Origin: Hericium rajendrae
Taxonomy: Eukaryota; Basidiomycota; Agaricomycetes; Russulales; Hericiaceae
Direction of reading: 5' to 3'
DNA: 64,000 nt
Assembly: GCA_033439255.1 (NCBI GenBank)
Contig: CM065892.1
Location: 434,001-498,000 of the forward strand
In this document: positions 1 to 11,000 of the stretch, piece by piece
How the letters are laid out: the number at the start of each line of letters is the position of its first letter
How positions within the stretch are numbered: the first letter of the stretch is position 1
The notes under the pieces: generated by a model
Seen by the model: the letters and a program-made list of their open reading frames with translations, nothing else
Database searches by the model: none
Told to the model about the DNA's origin: nothing
Program-made: the position numbers and the translations under genes

Positions 1-1
1 C

Positions 2-118
2 TTCGTGACCGGTGCATGTTGGAAAGACATCTTTGCGGCTTATAAGGAGGAGGAGTACAAACGAGGAAAACAGGATAGCCTCGTGTCAACGTCTGTCAAG
101 TTGGATATGAACGCCTAG
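2..118 (+). CDS. probable 3' end of a gene cut by the left window edge
   Basis: The frame starting at base 2 is open for 38 codons up to TAG at 116-118. It reads as charged, protein-like sequence (for example DIFAAYKEEEYKRGKQ). There is no start codon or upstream exon in the window, so this would be a terminal exon of a plus-strand gene. I do not recognise the family. It could also be a chance open frame. Confidence 0.35.
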   Translation, partial: FVTGACWKDIFAAYKEEEYKRGKQDSLVSTSVKLDMNA

Positions 119-686
119 ACCGTGGCTTGATAGACCGTGGCTTGATGGCTATACACATAGAATGGTTTTCAGCAAGTCTGCACCGTTGCAGTTGTACAAT
201 GAGGTCGCGTATTGGGCAGCATGCGCGTGGAATTGCTACGGAAGCTCGAACCTTATTTGCACGTGACGATCAATTCGGTTCGTCTGTCCAACGCTTTCAT
301 GTCGATTCTTAGGTTTTCTTTCCAAATGTACGTCCATGGCGTCAATCTTTGCCACTCTATCCATCTCTAACATCTCCGCTGATAAGGGGGCACATACATC
401 TAGTCGAGGCGTGACAATAGAAATAAACCTGTCTTGCATATGTCTTCCCCATCTGGCATCAACAGATTCTTTCAAGCTGATAATTCCGAACTTGACTTGG
501 TAGCCACGTGCTCGCAAGTTAGGCATTGATAGTGCCGGGCGCTCGATCAATGAACATTGTGAGTGTGGGGAACTGGGGAACTGGGGGCTCATCACAACCA
601 CTATACGGTTCTTTGCACCTACATCACTGAAAGCCTGTCAGAAGCCTGATGTACAGTCGCCACAGACAGTCAACAAACAGTATTCA
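119..686. other. intergenic region, no supported gene
   Basis: This lies between the presumed 3' end at 118 and the stop of the ketopantoate reductase gene at 687. A minus-strand open frame (236-601, 121 codons) has no motif I recognise and is not called. The region probably holds the 3' UTRs of two convergent genes. Confidence 0.4.
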
Positions 687-2199
687 TTACGCCCCCCGTC
701 GACGCATCAACTGCTCCTGAATGACTCTCAGTTGCGCGTACACCGTATTGAGTCTGTCACACACTTCAATCATTTGCAATACGACGCAGAGCGGCACGCC
801 TACCTTGGTATGTCCACCATATGCGTTTCCGCTGCCCGGACTATAGCGCCCACAATCACCTCCACCTCAATCGGGCGCCCGGCTTCTAGATCCAGCAGCA
901 TCGATGGCTTGAATCTGCTCGGCGCCTCTGTCCTTTGATCGCTATACATGTCCAGGCATCTCTCGATGACGTCGTCCGCTGCCTGAGCTGGCAGCTGCTC
1001 CTCTGATATGCCAGCTTTACGAGCAACGGCCATGACCTGGTGCTCATCCATCAACACGATGATGAACACCACTGGATATGCCGGCCACTCACCTCTGCCA
1101 TCAACCCGCGGATCGTGGGCACCATGACGTCCAGAACGCGTACGCATAGGATATCAGCGACCGGCTGGCGCACAATTGTGCATAGTGTCGAGAACGTGAC
1201 GTTCCTGTGCACAACACGTGAGACGAAAACGCGTTGTTAAGACTATAGTCGCGCACCAGAGCACCTTGCGCCAGCGCGCTGCGTCGATCTCATCAACGGT
1301 CTCGCTCCCGGCCCCGCCGGCGACGAGCAGCTCGTCAAGCGTGCTCAGGACCGTCCTCCCGCGCGCAGCGGTCAGCGGTGCATGATGCGACGGCAAATAC
1401 GCGTGCAAGCCCGAGATCAGCTTGTCCTGTGCCGCAACGACAATGAGATCACGACATTGAGTGCAAGAGCGCCACGACCGCACCGGGCCCGTCTGCTCGA
1501 CCACTCGCCCGCCATCGAGCGGCGTCACGTCAATCCACGCGCAGCAAGAAATCACGTCCGCGTCCGGCCGCGCCTTTTGGAGATCAAGATGGATATCGAG
1601 CCCGTTCTGTATCAGAATGAAGGTGTCCGTGTGCGTGAGCAGTGGACCTAACAACCTCGGCGTCGTGACGACGTCGGGCAGTGCCCTGGCGCAGAACAGG
1701 GAATGATTGAGCTGGATGTGCGCGCGGCGAAGTGGACGTACTTGGTTGTGCAGATGATGAATTCGTACTTGCGGTCCGCCGCCTCTTCGGCCTTGGACAC
1801 AACTGTGCGGCATCAGCAGGCCATAGCGACGCCCGAAGCACCGAAGCATAGATCACCTCTGTGTGGTTTCCAGTGCCTGAAAATGCCAAGGCTGTCGGAG
1901 TGCACCGTCACGCCCTTCCCTGCATATCATTCGAGTTCAGCATCGACTTATATGGAGCAAGAGCTCTGCTGACAGGATAGAATCTGGTAGTTGGAACTGA
2001 TTGGCAGTGAGCTAGCAACAATCGCGAGCGTATATGGTAGATGGCGTACCGGCAGACCGCAGTGACGCGCGCCTTGCCTGATTTCTCGAGGGCGAGGGCG
2101 TAGAACGTTCCGATGGCTGGAACATAGCTGTACGACGATAAATGCGCCAGAATGGGCTGCGTGCGTACCTCCTAAGCCCACGATGCAGACGTCAATCAT
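687..2199 (-). CDS. ketopantoate reductase (ApbA/PanE) family protein
   Basis: Predicted NAD(P)-dependent reductase of the 2-dehydropantoate 2-reductase family. I joined nine exons on the complement: 2199-2169, 2116-2050, 1996-1974, 1919-1857, 1802-1742, 1685-1257, 1204-1093, 1036-804, 753-687. They total 1,086 nt, giving 361 residues with an intact frame. The N terminus carries the Rossmann loop (VGLGAIGTFYALALEKSG). The middle has IICTTKALPDVV and ILIQNGLD, and the C-terminal domain has the family motif FKPSMLLDLEAGRPIEVE. In single frames the gene looks broken, but splicing repairs every break; exon 3 is only 23 nt. True PanE makes pantoate for coenzyme A. Fungi carry several paralogues of this family, some in secondary metabolism, so the substrate is not certain. 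Confidence 0.85.
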
Positions 2200-4377
2200 C
2201 TCTCAAGTCCTTGGGAATCGAGTTGTCGTGACTCCTTCAGACATATCGGGGCAAGGTTCGGAGGTTCGAACTGCGCGCCCATAGGCTGCTGAGTCATCCG
2301 CGCTGACCGAACGCCTCGTGCTCGCAACTCTGCGCGTGTACGGAGTCCGGCTTTGGTATTCCCCAACATCGAGTTTGCAACACTCATCCTTCCAATTGTA
2401 AGTCCTCATCGCTCCATATCCCAGCAAATGTACCACTACGCCGAGCCACTATTCCATCTAGCTTTCCAAGCCATGGCTTAGTACGCTCCTGCGACTGAAT
2501 ACACAGCCAGACAGTGATACCCCATCTCCCGACATGTCCCTCGAATTCCACATCTTCCGCCAGATCACGGCCGCTAAGATCTGTGACTTCGTTCACGGAA
2601 GCGCGGAGCCTTCCTCTTGAGAAGCCAACGAACGCTTCTAAGAGACCAGCGGATGCTGAATTCCGTAGCTACGAGACCGTGCTCGTGAACGCGAAGTCAG
2701 TGTCACAACGTGCACGCGTCCCCCACTACACCGTGGCTCGATGTGCGTTCGACCGAGGTTACCGAGTGCGGGTCGTTCAGTGCACTTCGCCAAAACTTAC
2801 CTACCTTGATGCATGTCCTCACTCGGATGCTTAGACAGCCCAACATCGCGCCCACGCTGCACGAGCACTGCTTTCCGGGAGTACACGTTCCTCGCGCTCC
2901 ACGACGCGTCCCACCACGACCTAGCCCATGCACCGCGCCGCGCCCCCTCCCAGGCAGCCCACTCGCCTCGTCGCGTGCCGCGGCGCCTCCACACATAGCG
3001 CACCCTCACCTCCCAAACCCGGACCCCCCCCACCATAAACATGGTGCGCACCCACGCGTTTCAGCTCGCCAGAAATGGGTGCACCGCCACCTCATTATGG
3101 AGCAGGGGATAGCGGAGATTGGGTGCTTCGTTCCCAGCTGTGCGCGGCGAGATGCGAGCGCACGCGCTCGTGGATGCATGCGTGCTCATTGCTATCTCTA
3201 TCTCTGTCTCTGTCTCTGTCTGTCTCTATCTGGCTATCCTGGACATGCGGTGTGATGTCAGCCGTGCGCGTGGATCGCGACGCAGCGTGCTGTCTTCATA
3301 TTTGTCTCTATGCTATGCGGTGTACAGACAGACAGACAGTGCGATCGCGAGCGTTACCTCCGTCGGCACCATAATATCTGCAAATAGACGCATGATTCGC
3401 ACGCGCATCATCCACGCGCGCTTGCGAGCCCGAGGCAGGACGGCGGACGCAGAAGCACGCCCGCTGGGGCGAATTACCGTGCCCCGCGAATCAGCGCACC
3501 CATCGCCATCGCCATCACGGCGTCGTGCTAAGTCGCCTGTGCCGCGCGCCTCGGATACAACCTGCGCCTAGATCTGTCCCGCGTCTTGTTGGTGTCCAAA
3601 GCGTGCTTCGGGAAGGGACTGTGCACAGTATGATGTTCAGTGCTGCTTCTCCCGAGCAGACGGGGTGCCCCCGTTGCCTCTTGCAGCGCAGCCGTGATCC
3701 CGCCCTCTTCCCGCTTAAGTCGCCGGTCCTCACCAGCTCTAAGTACACCTCGGCGCCGCGCCCTCGCACCAAAGCAGCAGGTCCAGCCGGCGCAGGCGGC
3801 TCCGGACCCAGTTAGCAGACGCACGAGCGCCCCAGAGGATGTGCGCACTCCTTAATTGTACATGTTGCACAGGCCTCAGGGACGCAGTGCCGCCGCGATC
3901 ACAGGCGCCGGCGGCACTGCCGTCTGTACCTCGGCCTGGCGTCGACACTGACAGATGGCGAGGCTGGGCAATGACATGGACCTAGTAGTAGCGGGACAGG
4001 CGCCCCGCCGTGCCGCCGGGCGGCGGACTCCGAACTGCCTCCGCGCGCGCCAGCAGTGGTGCTTCACAGCCGAGCCCACGAGACGAAGAGACGCAGGGAT
4101 ATCAGGTGTTCATTGTATTTCTACCTAGGATTACACGACTTTTAGCATGACACAGTACGGCCGCGCGGGCGGGACAGAAGGGAACGAAATAAAATAAATC
4201 AAATCAACAGGAGCACGACGCAGAATAAGCAATGCGAGAGAGTGATACAATGCCGAGTACACATGGCCGGTGCGATGCGAGACAGTGCCGGGACCAATAA
4301 ATAAATAAAAATCTCACACGAACAATGCACAAGAAATGAACAACGAGCGGGGGGTGCGTGAGTGGGGGTGTCGCGGA
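2200..4377. other. 2.2 kb without a supported gene
   Basis: This lies between the start of the reductase gene (2199, minus) and the end of the GATA gene (4378, minus). It is GC-rich, with overlapping open frames in several registers that carry no recognisable domain. The best is a minus-strand frame at about 2384-2670 without a clear start. It also contains a TCTCTG-type microsatellite near 3190-3236 and a short ACAG run near 3323. The right part, rich in AAATAAA-like sequence around 4190-4310, is probably the 3' UTR of the GATA gene. Confidence 0.4.
3190..3236. repeat. TCTCTG/TCTA microsatellite
   Basis: An imperfect pyrimidine repeat made of TCTCTG and TCTCTA units, in the non-coding region upstream of the reductase gene. 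It is low-complexity sequence seen directly. Confidence 0.7.
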
Positions 4378-5881
4378 TCATGCGGCGACGGCCTTGGGCA
4401 CGGGACTGTGCTTGCCGCGCTTGAGCTCGCCCATCGGGACCGTCTGCCAGCCGGTGACCTCGGGCATCTGCCCCGGGAGCGACGCGCGGCGGCCGAAGAA
4501 GTCGCCCTGCATCGCGTCGCCCATGCCGTACTCGGGGGCGGTCGCGGCCTTGCGCGGCGCGAGCGAGGCGATGTCGGACAGCGGCGTGTTCGGCAGGCGG
4601 ATGCCGCCGTCGCGCGGCAGGAGCGGCGGCGAGTGGGAGGAGCGCTGGTCGAGCGGGAGGGAGAAGCTGGTCGCGGCGGGGGAGTTGAACGAGGACGGGG
4701 GCGCGGAGCCGGAGGACGAGTACATGGAGACTGCCAGCACGTCAGCTGGGCGCGTGAGGAGATCATGCGAGATGCTCACGGGAGTCGTCCCAGTCACTGC
4801 TCGACTGCGCAGAGGAAGTCGACGAGACTGACGCGCGGCGCGACATGGTCTCGCTTTCCTCCTTCTTGACGAGCGCCCTCGCTTTTGAGGCGGGTGAGCC
4901 GGCACCAGCCTTGGACTGTTTACGCGACTTGTTACCCGTGCGCAGCTCGTCGAAGCGGAGGGGGCGCGGGCGCAGATGCGTGCGCTCGTAAAGCCCGCAC
5001 TTGTTGCAGACGATCTTGCCCGGGTTGAGTGTCGAGCGGCGCCAGCTGGGCGGCTCGGTCTGCGAGCAGTTGAAACACCGGCGACGGAGGTATTGCGTCT
5101 CCTTGGAGGCGGCGTCGTCGGTGTGCTGCACGGGGAGGCCGGTATGGGGGGAGAGGTAGGACATGGGAGGCACAGCGCCGGAGGAGGAAGGGCGGTAGAG
5201 GCAGGTCTGGGACGGGACGATGACGGGGGCTGACTCTTCTAGTTTTACATTGGGGTCGAGCTTGTCAAATTCGTGGTAAGAAGAGGCGGGAGAAGAAGAC
5301 ATGGAGGAATGCATAGATGGAGCGGGGCCGAGGGAGATATATTGGGGCGAGTTGTCCATCATAGGGAGCGGCTCGCCGTAAAGGGTATCGGTGCGGGAGG
5401 TATACGGACCCATGAGGGGCTCGTCATGCTGGGGAATAAAGACGGGAGCAGGGTATGGGACGTCATCACGGTCCTGACGGACGTAGGGATAGGTGGCCCT
5501 GCGCATCATGGCGATCTCCGGGGCGTGGATAGGCTCTGACCGTTGATGGTAGGCGTCGTGATCGACATAGACGTCCTGGGGAATATGGTGCTCGGGGCCG
5601 ACGTCGTGGTCATAGAGCTCGGACAGCAGAGAGCCGCGCGAGCCGTTGTAGTTGTACTGGGGGCTTTGAAGGCCCTGCCACGGGCGGTGGCCCTCGGGGG
5701 TAACACCGTGCTCGTCATGCATCGGGTCAGAGAAGATGTTGCGGACCGGGGGGTCGAGCTCGGTCTTGTAAGTAGCGGGGGATTGGGAGAGAGGATGGAA
5801 GTCGTCAGAGCGGGGGGAGGGAGTGCGAGGAGTGGACGCGTCGGAGTAGGAGGTATAAGCGTCGTAGTGAAAGGGGTCCAT
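4378..5881 (-). CDS. GATA-type zinc finger transcription factor
   Basis: Two exons on the complement (5881-4780 and 4730-4378) with a 49-nt GT-AG intron between them; 484 residues. The start chosen is the ATG of MDPFHYDAY. An in-frame ATG at 6016 would add a low-complexity hydrophobic leader and is less likely. The GATA finger lies at about residues 275-305: CFNC, then 19 residues with PSWRRS, then CNKCGL, followed by the basic tail YERTHLRPRP. The loop of 19 residues is longer than the 17-18 of the classic AreA and WC-type fingers. The rest is Ser/Pro/Tyr-rich and disordered, as in activation domains. It should bind GATA sites in the nucleus. The regulated pathway cannot be told from sequence alone. 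Confidence 0.9.
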
Positions 5882-6859
5882 GAGCTGTGATGAAGAGGGA
5901 TGAGAGATGAATAAAGGAGAGTGGATGATAAATACCGAAAGGCTCGACGACGGGTGGGGAGGACGGAGGGAGCAACGGGGGAAGAGAAGGGCAGAAGCTT
6001 CTGTGTTTTGAACCATCTCAGGGTCTCATCGCCTAAACCTGTGTCCCCCATCTCCCGTTCCAGCTAGCCTCCAACATGTCACACTAGGTCACTCTCCGCC
6101 TCCAACCCGGGCCCCGGACCCGTGACGCGACGCGACGCGACCGACGTGACCGTGCGTCTCCCCGGACATTTCCTTCCGGTCCATGCTTCCGTCCCCTTTC
6201 TCATGGGAACTTTCGAAGTTCGAGGGACCCATCTCCCTTTTCCACCCTCTCTCCTCCCCTCCCTTGCCGTCATGCGCGCTGCCCCCGCCCGCTGCATTCT
6301 CCCCAGTCCACTTTGTCCGTTGCTCCTGTCAGTCCCACGCCGTCCATATACCACGTGCGTGCCTTCTGCCGCGGCCACCCCAGTCGCCAGACGCCACCCC
6401 CGACCCCGTCGTGCTCCTCCTGATCTTGCCTTCTTTGGCCTTTCTTCCTTTCTCTCCCATGCTCTTTAACTCCTTACGTACCGTCTACTTACCTCCCTCC
6501 GTACGTTGCTACGTGCTCCCGCCCCGTCTTCATATTGCGTTTCCACTCATGTACACGTCTGCCTATTTTGTAATCATGTCCATGTCCGTCAAACAGAGAC
6601 ATGCACGGCCTTACAGGTCTAGCGTCAGAGCTGTCAACCGCCGCCCTTGGATACGGGCGCCTCAAAGTCTATCGCTTGCCGAATTTGCTATCGTGCCGCT
6701 CCTTGCCGATTTATTGTCCTTTCCGTCTCACGCGGTACCCGCAGCGGCCCCACGTTGTCCACCAATAATGTCACAGTCCAAGTACATACAGATCCAGACA
6801 CCGATTCATCCCTCCCGCTGCCCAGCCCGCCGGGCCTCCCAGTCCTTCCATTTCCCGAC
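5882..6859. promoter_or_regulatory. intergenic region: GATA gene promoter and ING gene 3' end
   Basis: 978 bp between the GATA gene start (5881, minus) and the ING gene stop (6860, minus). Long pyrimidine-rich stretches (6170-6470 on the plus strand) and short GACGC repeats around 6122-6142 are visible. I find no convincing coding exon. Confidence 0.45.
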
Positions 6860-8060
6860 TTATCTCTTCCTCTTCCGCGAGCGCTCAGTCCCACCGCCTG
6901 CGAAATTCCCTGCCATCCCTTTCGCAATACAGTCTGAGCAGTACCACGTCTCCGGGAGCGGCGGCTTGATATTGACGCACGGCAGGTGGAACTAACACAC
7001 ACCAATTAGGCCACTCCACGACACCGAGTGCGCGAGACGTCGACTCACCCATTGATATGCACATGTTGGGTTGTCGCACGCGACCATCTGCGGCCTGTCA
7101 GTGTACGGAACGAAATGAAATAGACAGCGGAACGCACCTCGCCGTACGACCGCTCCTGGCAGAAGCAGTACAGTGACTTGTCCTCGTCGCCCTCGCCCTC
7201 GTCGCCCATGTCTTCTTCGCCCTCGGCCTCCGCTTCCTCTTCCGGCGGCGGCGGCGCCGCCTGAGCTTGCGCGCGCGGCGACGGCCGCGCGGACGCCGCT
7301 GCGCGCCGTGTCGACGGCGGCTGCACAACCGCAGGCGCGGGACTGGGCATCTTGATCGACGGCGTGCTCGCAACCGCCGCGACGCGCCGCCGCTTGGGCA
7401 GGGGCACCGCGGCCGGCGGCGCAGGCGCGGCGACAGGCTGCACGGGCAGCGCCTCAGGGAGCGTCACGGCCGCGCGCAGGCTCTCGTTGATCTGCGCGAC
7501 GGGCCCGCGCGCGGCGGGGTACGTGTGCGGCACGCTTGGCGCGGCGGCATCGCCCTGCAGCACGAGCACGCGGCCGAGGTCGTGGTCGAGGCGCGCACGC
7601 GCACGGCCGAGCAGCGTGAGGAGCCGCTCCGCGAGCGCGATTTTCTCAGCTGCGAGCGCGTCCGCCGCCGCATGGTCCGCCGCGACCTTCTGCGGGAGCG
7701 CGCCGTCCTTCGTGCTCAGCCCGCCGCGCACGGCGTGCCGGATGTACTTGGCGCTCTCCTTCGCGATCTCGGACTGCATCTCTGCATTGCGTCGGCAAAG
7801 CGTTCGAGCGGGTTAGTTTAGTGAGGTAAATAAATTTGAGGAAGGCAAGGGCTCGCCTTGTGATCGGGCCTCCTTGTGCTTTATCTCTGTAAGCAGGTGC
7901 TGTACCTCGCCGGGCAGGTTGTCCAGCGCTGCGTGGCGCCACAAAGAAGACACACGTGCCGAAGATAGTGGTCAGACGTTCTGCCAGCGCACGAAATAAA
8001 ACACCCGGACGCACTCGCGATGTACTCGGCCGCTATCGACGCCGCTTCCTCCATACTCAT
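6860..8060 (-). CDS. ING-family PHD-finger protein
   Basis: Histone H3K4me3 reader subunit of a chromatin-modifying complex (Yng1/Yng2/Pho23 group). Five exons on the complement: 8060-8015, 7928-7857, 7781-7138, 7087-7049, 6991-6860; together 933 nt, 310 residues. The N terminus has the ING helix motif LDNLPGEVQHLLTEIKHKE. The middle is Ala/Pro-rich and acidic. The C-terminal PHD finger has the C4HC3 order: YCFCQERSYGE, MVACDNPTCAYQWFHLPCV, then WYCSDC. It ends in a basic tail (RSRKRKR). An in-frame TGA just upstream fixes the start. The second intron has a GC donor (AAG/GCGAGC). Whether it belongs to a NuA4-type or an Rpd3L-type complex cannot be decided here. Confidence 0.9.
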
Positions 8061-11000
8061 GCTTCAGCTGTCGTGGGTAGTCGTGGATGGAGTCGAAGAG
8101 GTGTATGAGCTGCGGATGACGAAGCCGCCGTGCTTTCTGGAACCGGGGCGGGGTGTAAAGATGGCTGACGTAACGCAGCCACGAGGCAGAGGGCGGAGCG
8201 CAAAACGCCACGAATGGGCCGCGTAGCGGAGTGGCGGGGCTCCAACCGCGGCCGCTAGCTTGGACACCGGACGCGCGCGTCGTCGATCTGCGCTGCGGCG
8301 ACGACGGACATCCGAGCGGGCTCGGCGCTGCATCGATCTGCGCTGCTGGTCGCCGCCGCCACAAGCACATACCGGACGCGCGTTCCTGGCTGCCCGCAGT
8401 CTCTCTGTTTCTTGTTTCTGTCGTCCGGCGACAACGCGTCGACGAGCACTGGCGTCCGCGGACGAGCCGGACACACTGCGCTCCAGGACGCTCCTCCATC
8501 CCCTTGCGCTGCGCCACCGTGCGCAGCACCCATACGTCGCAAACGGGTTCCCGTTTCACCACGACGTACGCGTCATTATTGACAGCGTCCCGTTTCAGCG
8601 CCGTTTCACCTTTGACCTGCTATTTGCTCCCCTGCGTCCTGACGATCGCTCTTGCACAAGACGCAGATAGAGGGTAATGCCCCCACCCCGGATACCGACG
8701 TAACGCTGAGGATATACGCATAATCCCAACGCCCACACGAGGCGCGCTATTGCGTCCGCGACCAGAACAGCGGGTGCGGCGGTACGGCGCACCTGAGCAG
8801 ACCTGAGCCCGCGGCGCAGTGCCAGTGGGGCACCAGGAAAGGCATCATTTTTAGGCCGAAGAACGAATGAGGGCCGCGTATCGGCGTGACGCATCTCGCG
8901 TGCCCGATACTTATCGTGCTGCTTCAAGCTTGGCCTGCCAATCTCGTGCGTTGACGCGACTGCATGATCGATCTTGTGTTTTTGCGAGGGCTTGTGGTGC
9001 GTTTTAATTGGCTACGCCAGGTGCGTCTTATCGTGTTTGTGGGACAGCGGCTCTTACCATCCTGTTTGTTTTTCCCGTGCAGAATCCGTTGTGTTATACG
9101 AGGGCTTTGACCGCGTCCTCGTCTCGGGAGGTTATTTTGCAAAATCCAAATATCTGCACGCACCTTCGCACGTTTATCTCTCGTCCCCACCAGCACGCTG
9201 ACCGATAACCACGTGCGCGCCACGAAGAGTGCAACCATCTACAACCATCTATGCATCTACGACTCATGCATCATGTCTCGAGTGATCAAATACATGGCGA
9301 TGTCTGCGCAGGTACTAGTCTCGAGGATATGATATGTCCCTCCACGTGCGGCCGCGAGGCTCTGCGAGGATAGCCCAGTCCCGTTTCTACCACAGCAACC
9401 ACTGATCAAATATACATTTTTTCCCTAGACAAGGTTTCGGTGCGCAAGAAGATATACGCTCACACCACTTTTCTCAACCCGTTCCTTGTCATGCGTCGTT
9501 GAGCAGCGGTCGCAAACGTGCACGTATTTGATTCCAGTCGGACTAAGATTTCCCAACTTTGCTCCGAGCTCGACTCGGAGCCGCCACTCTCCCGTTCCAT
9601 TCCATTCCATCCTCCACCAAATTTTCGCGCACCCTGAAGTCGTCATGCAATTAGTCTCATACTAGGACCCGGTCACCCCACGCGTGAAGGGCTGACCGAG
9701 CCCAGTCATGCAACACGCTCACACCTCCCCGACCTCCATTCCCCGCCGCCAGTCCTCGCACGCGGCAAGCCCCAGCCCGAGCCGCACATCGAAAGCGCAA
9801 TCTCCATAATGCAAGTTTCCTCCGTTGATCCGGGCTACACCGATCTGTCTCCGTTGTCGAGTCGCCTCGCGTCCGTTATTGGCTAGCTGCAGATCTCACG
9901 CACCGCATCAGTGGCGGCCATCAGCGCGTTTTGATCCTCCTCGAGTGCGAGTCGCGATTTGGGCCTGAAGTGGTGGCGTCGCGCTGTTTCGTCTGGGCTT
10001 CTTTGCGACGCGTTTGGAGACGATGCAATGGGCGGGGATGGACGGGGTACATAGATCGTGCGTTGAGAGTCGCCGGCACACCGTAGGCCCCGGCGCAAAT
10101 GACATCTGAATATCAAGCAGTCATCCACATGCAGACCCACCTTGGCGGGAGCTACGATCACCGACGGGCCCACGAATCGCGAATCTGGGTGTGGGGCGTA
10201 AGGTGCTTTCTCGATCGTACAGTGACGCGGACGTCCCTGTCCGTCGTCTTTGTGGCACCACCGAGCCCTGAATACTGAGTGATCGCGAGCCTGCGCGATT
10301 GCCGCCGGATTCGATCGACGACGACCATCATGGCGCCAATCCTCCCCGCCGGAAGCATTTTTGCATTTTGCATTCTTGCCTTAGAACACAGAACGACTAT
10401 TTTCTTGTAAGGTTTGCTCGAGACTGCATTCTTGCGTTCTGCATTCTCAGGGTCGGCGTCGCGGACGGCATTGGCGTGGGCCACATGTAAAGCTCCTGCG
10501 ACGCTGCTGGTGCCACGGCGCCCTTGGCCGTCTGCACATTGAGTCTATCACAGCGCTGCGATAAGCTGATAGCGGGTGCGTAACCACTTGCGATAGAACG
10601 CACGCATCCTCTCACGCATCCTCTCACGCCCGCCCCAGCGACTCAGACGCAGACCTCCCGCGCACGAGCGTGCCTTTCGCGGGGCCGCGCTTCGGCTTCG
10701 CGCAGGTGCGTGGAACCTTCTCGAAGCGCGGTGCGCCCGCTTGTGAGCCTCGAGGCGATTTAAACGCGGATCTGACAAAAGTATGCAGGGCTTCGCGAAG
10801 CCGTAACCCAATACCGCCGGACAGAAGCGGACAGGTCAGGTCACAGCGGTCTCGGGGCACGCGTCTGTGGCCGCATATGTGTAAGTTATGTATTTCAGAT
10901 CTCTGCATTGCTGGTCGTGTCATGGGGCCGGGCCTGGCCGTGCCGTAACGCTGTCAGGGCACATCCGCGGCGAAACTCCTCAAAAGTGGGCGCCGCGCAG

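Noticed and set aside
236-601. 121-codon minus-strand open frame
   Set aside because: It has some protein-like stretches but no recognised motif, and it lies in the likely 3' UTR space between convergent genes.
800-2199. Ketopantoate reductase as a frameshifted pseudogene
   Set aside because: Individual frames look broken, but nine exons with GT-AG junctions join to 1,086 nt without a stop.
2255-2285. Possible tRNA B box (GGTTCGAAC)
   Set aside because: No matching A box, acceptor stem or anticodon arm at suitable distance.
3515-3948. Cluster of overlapping open frames on both strands
   Set aside because: No frame has a domain, a splice pattern or a sensible start. The GC-rich composition explains the openness.
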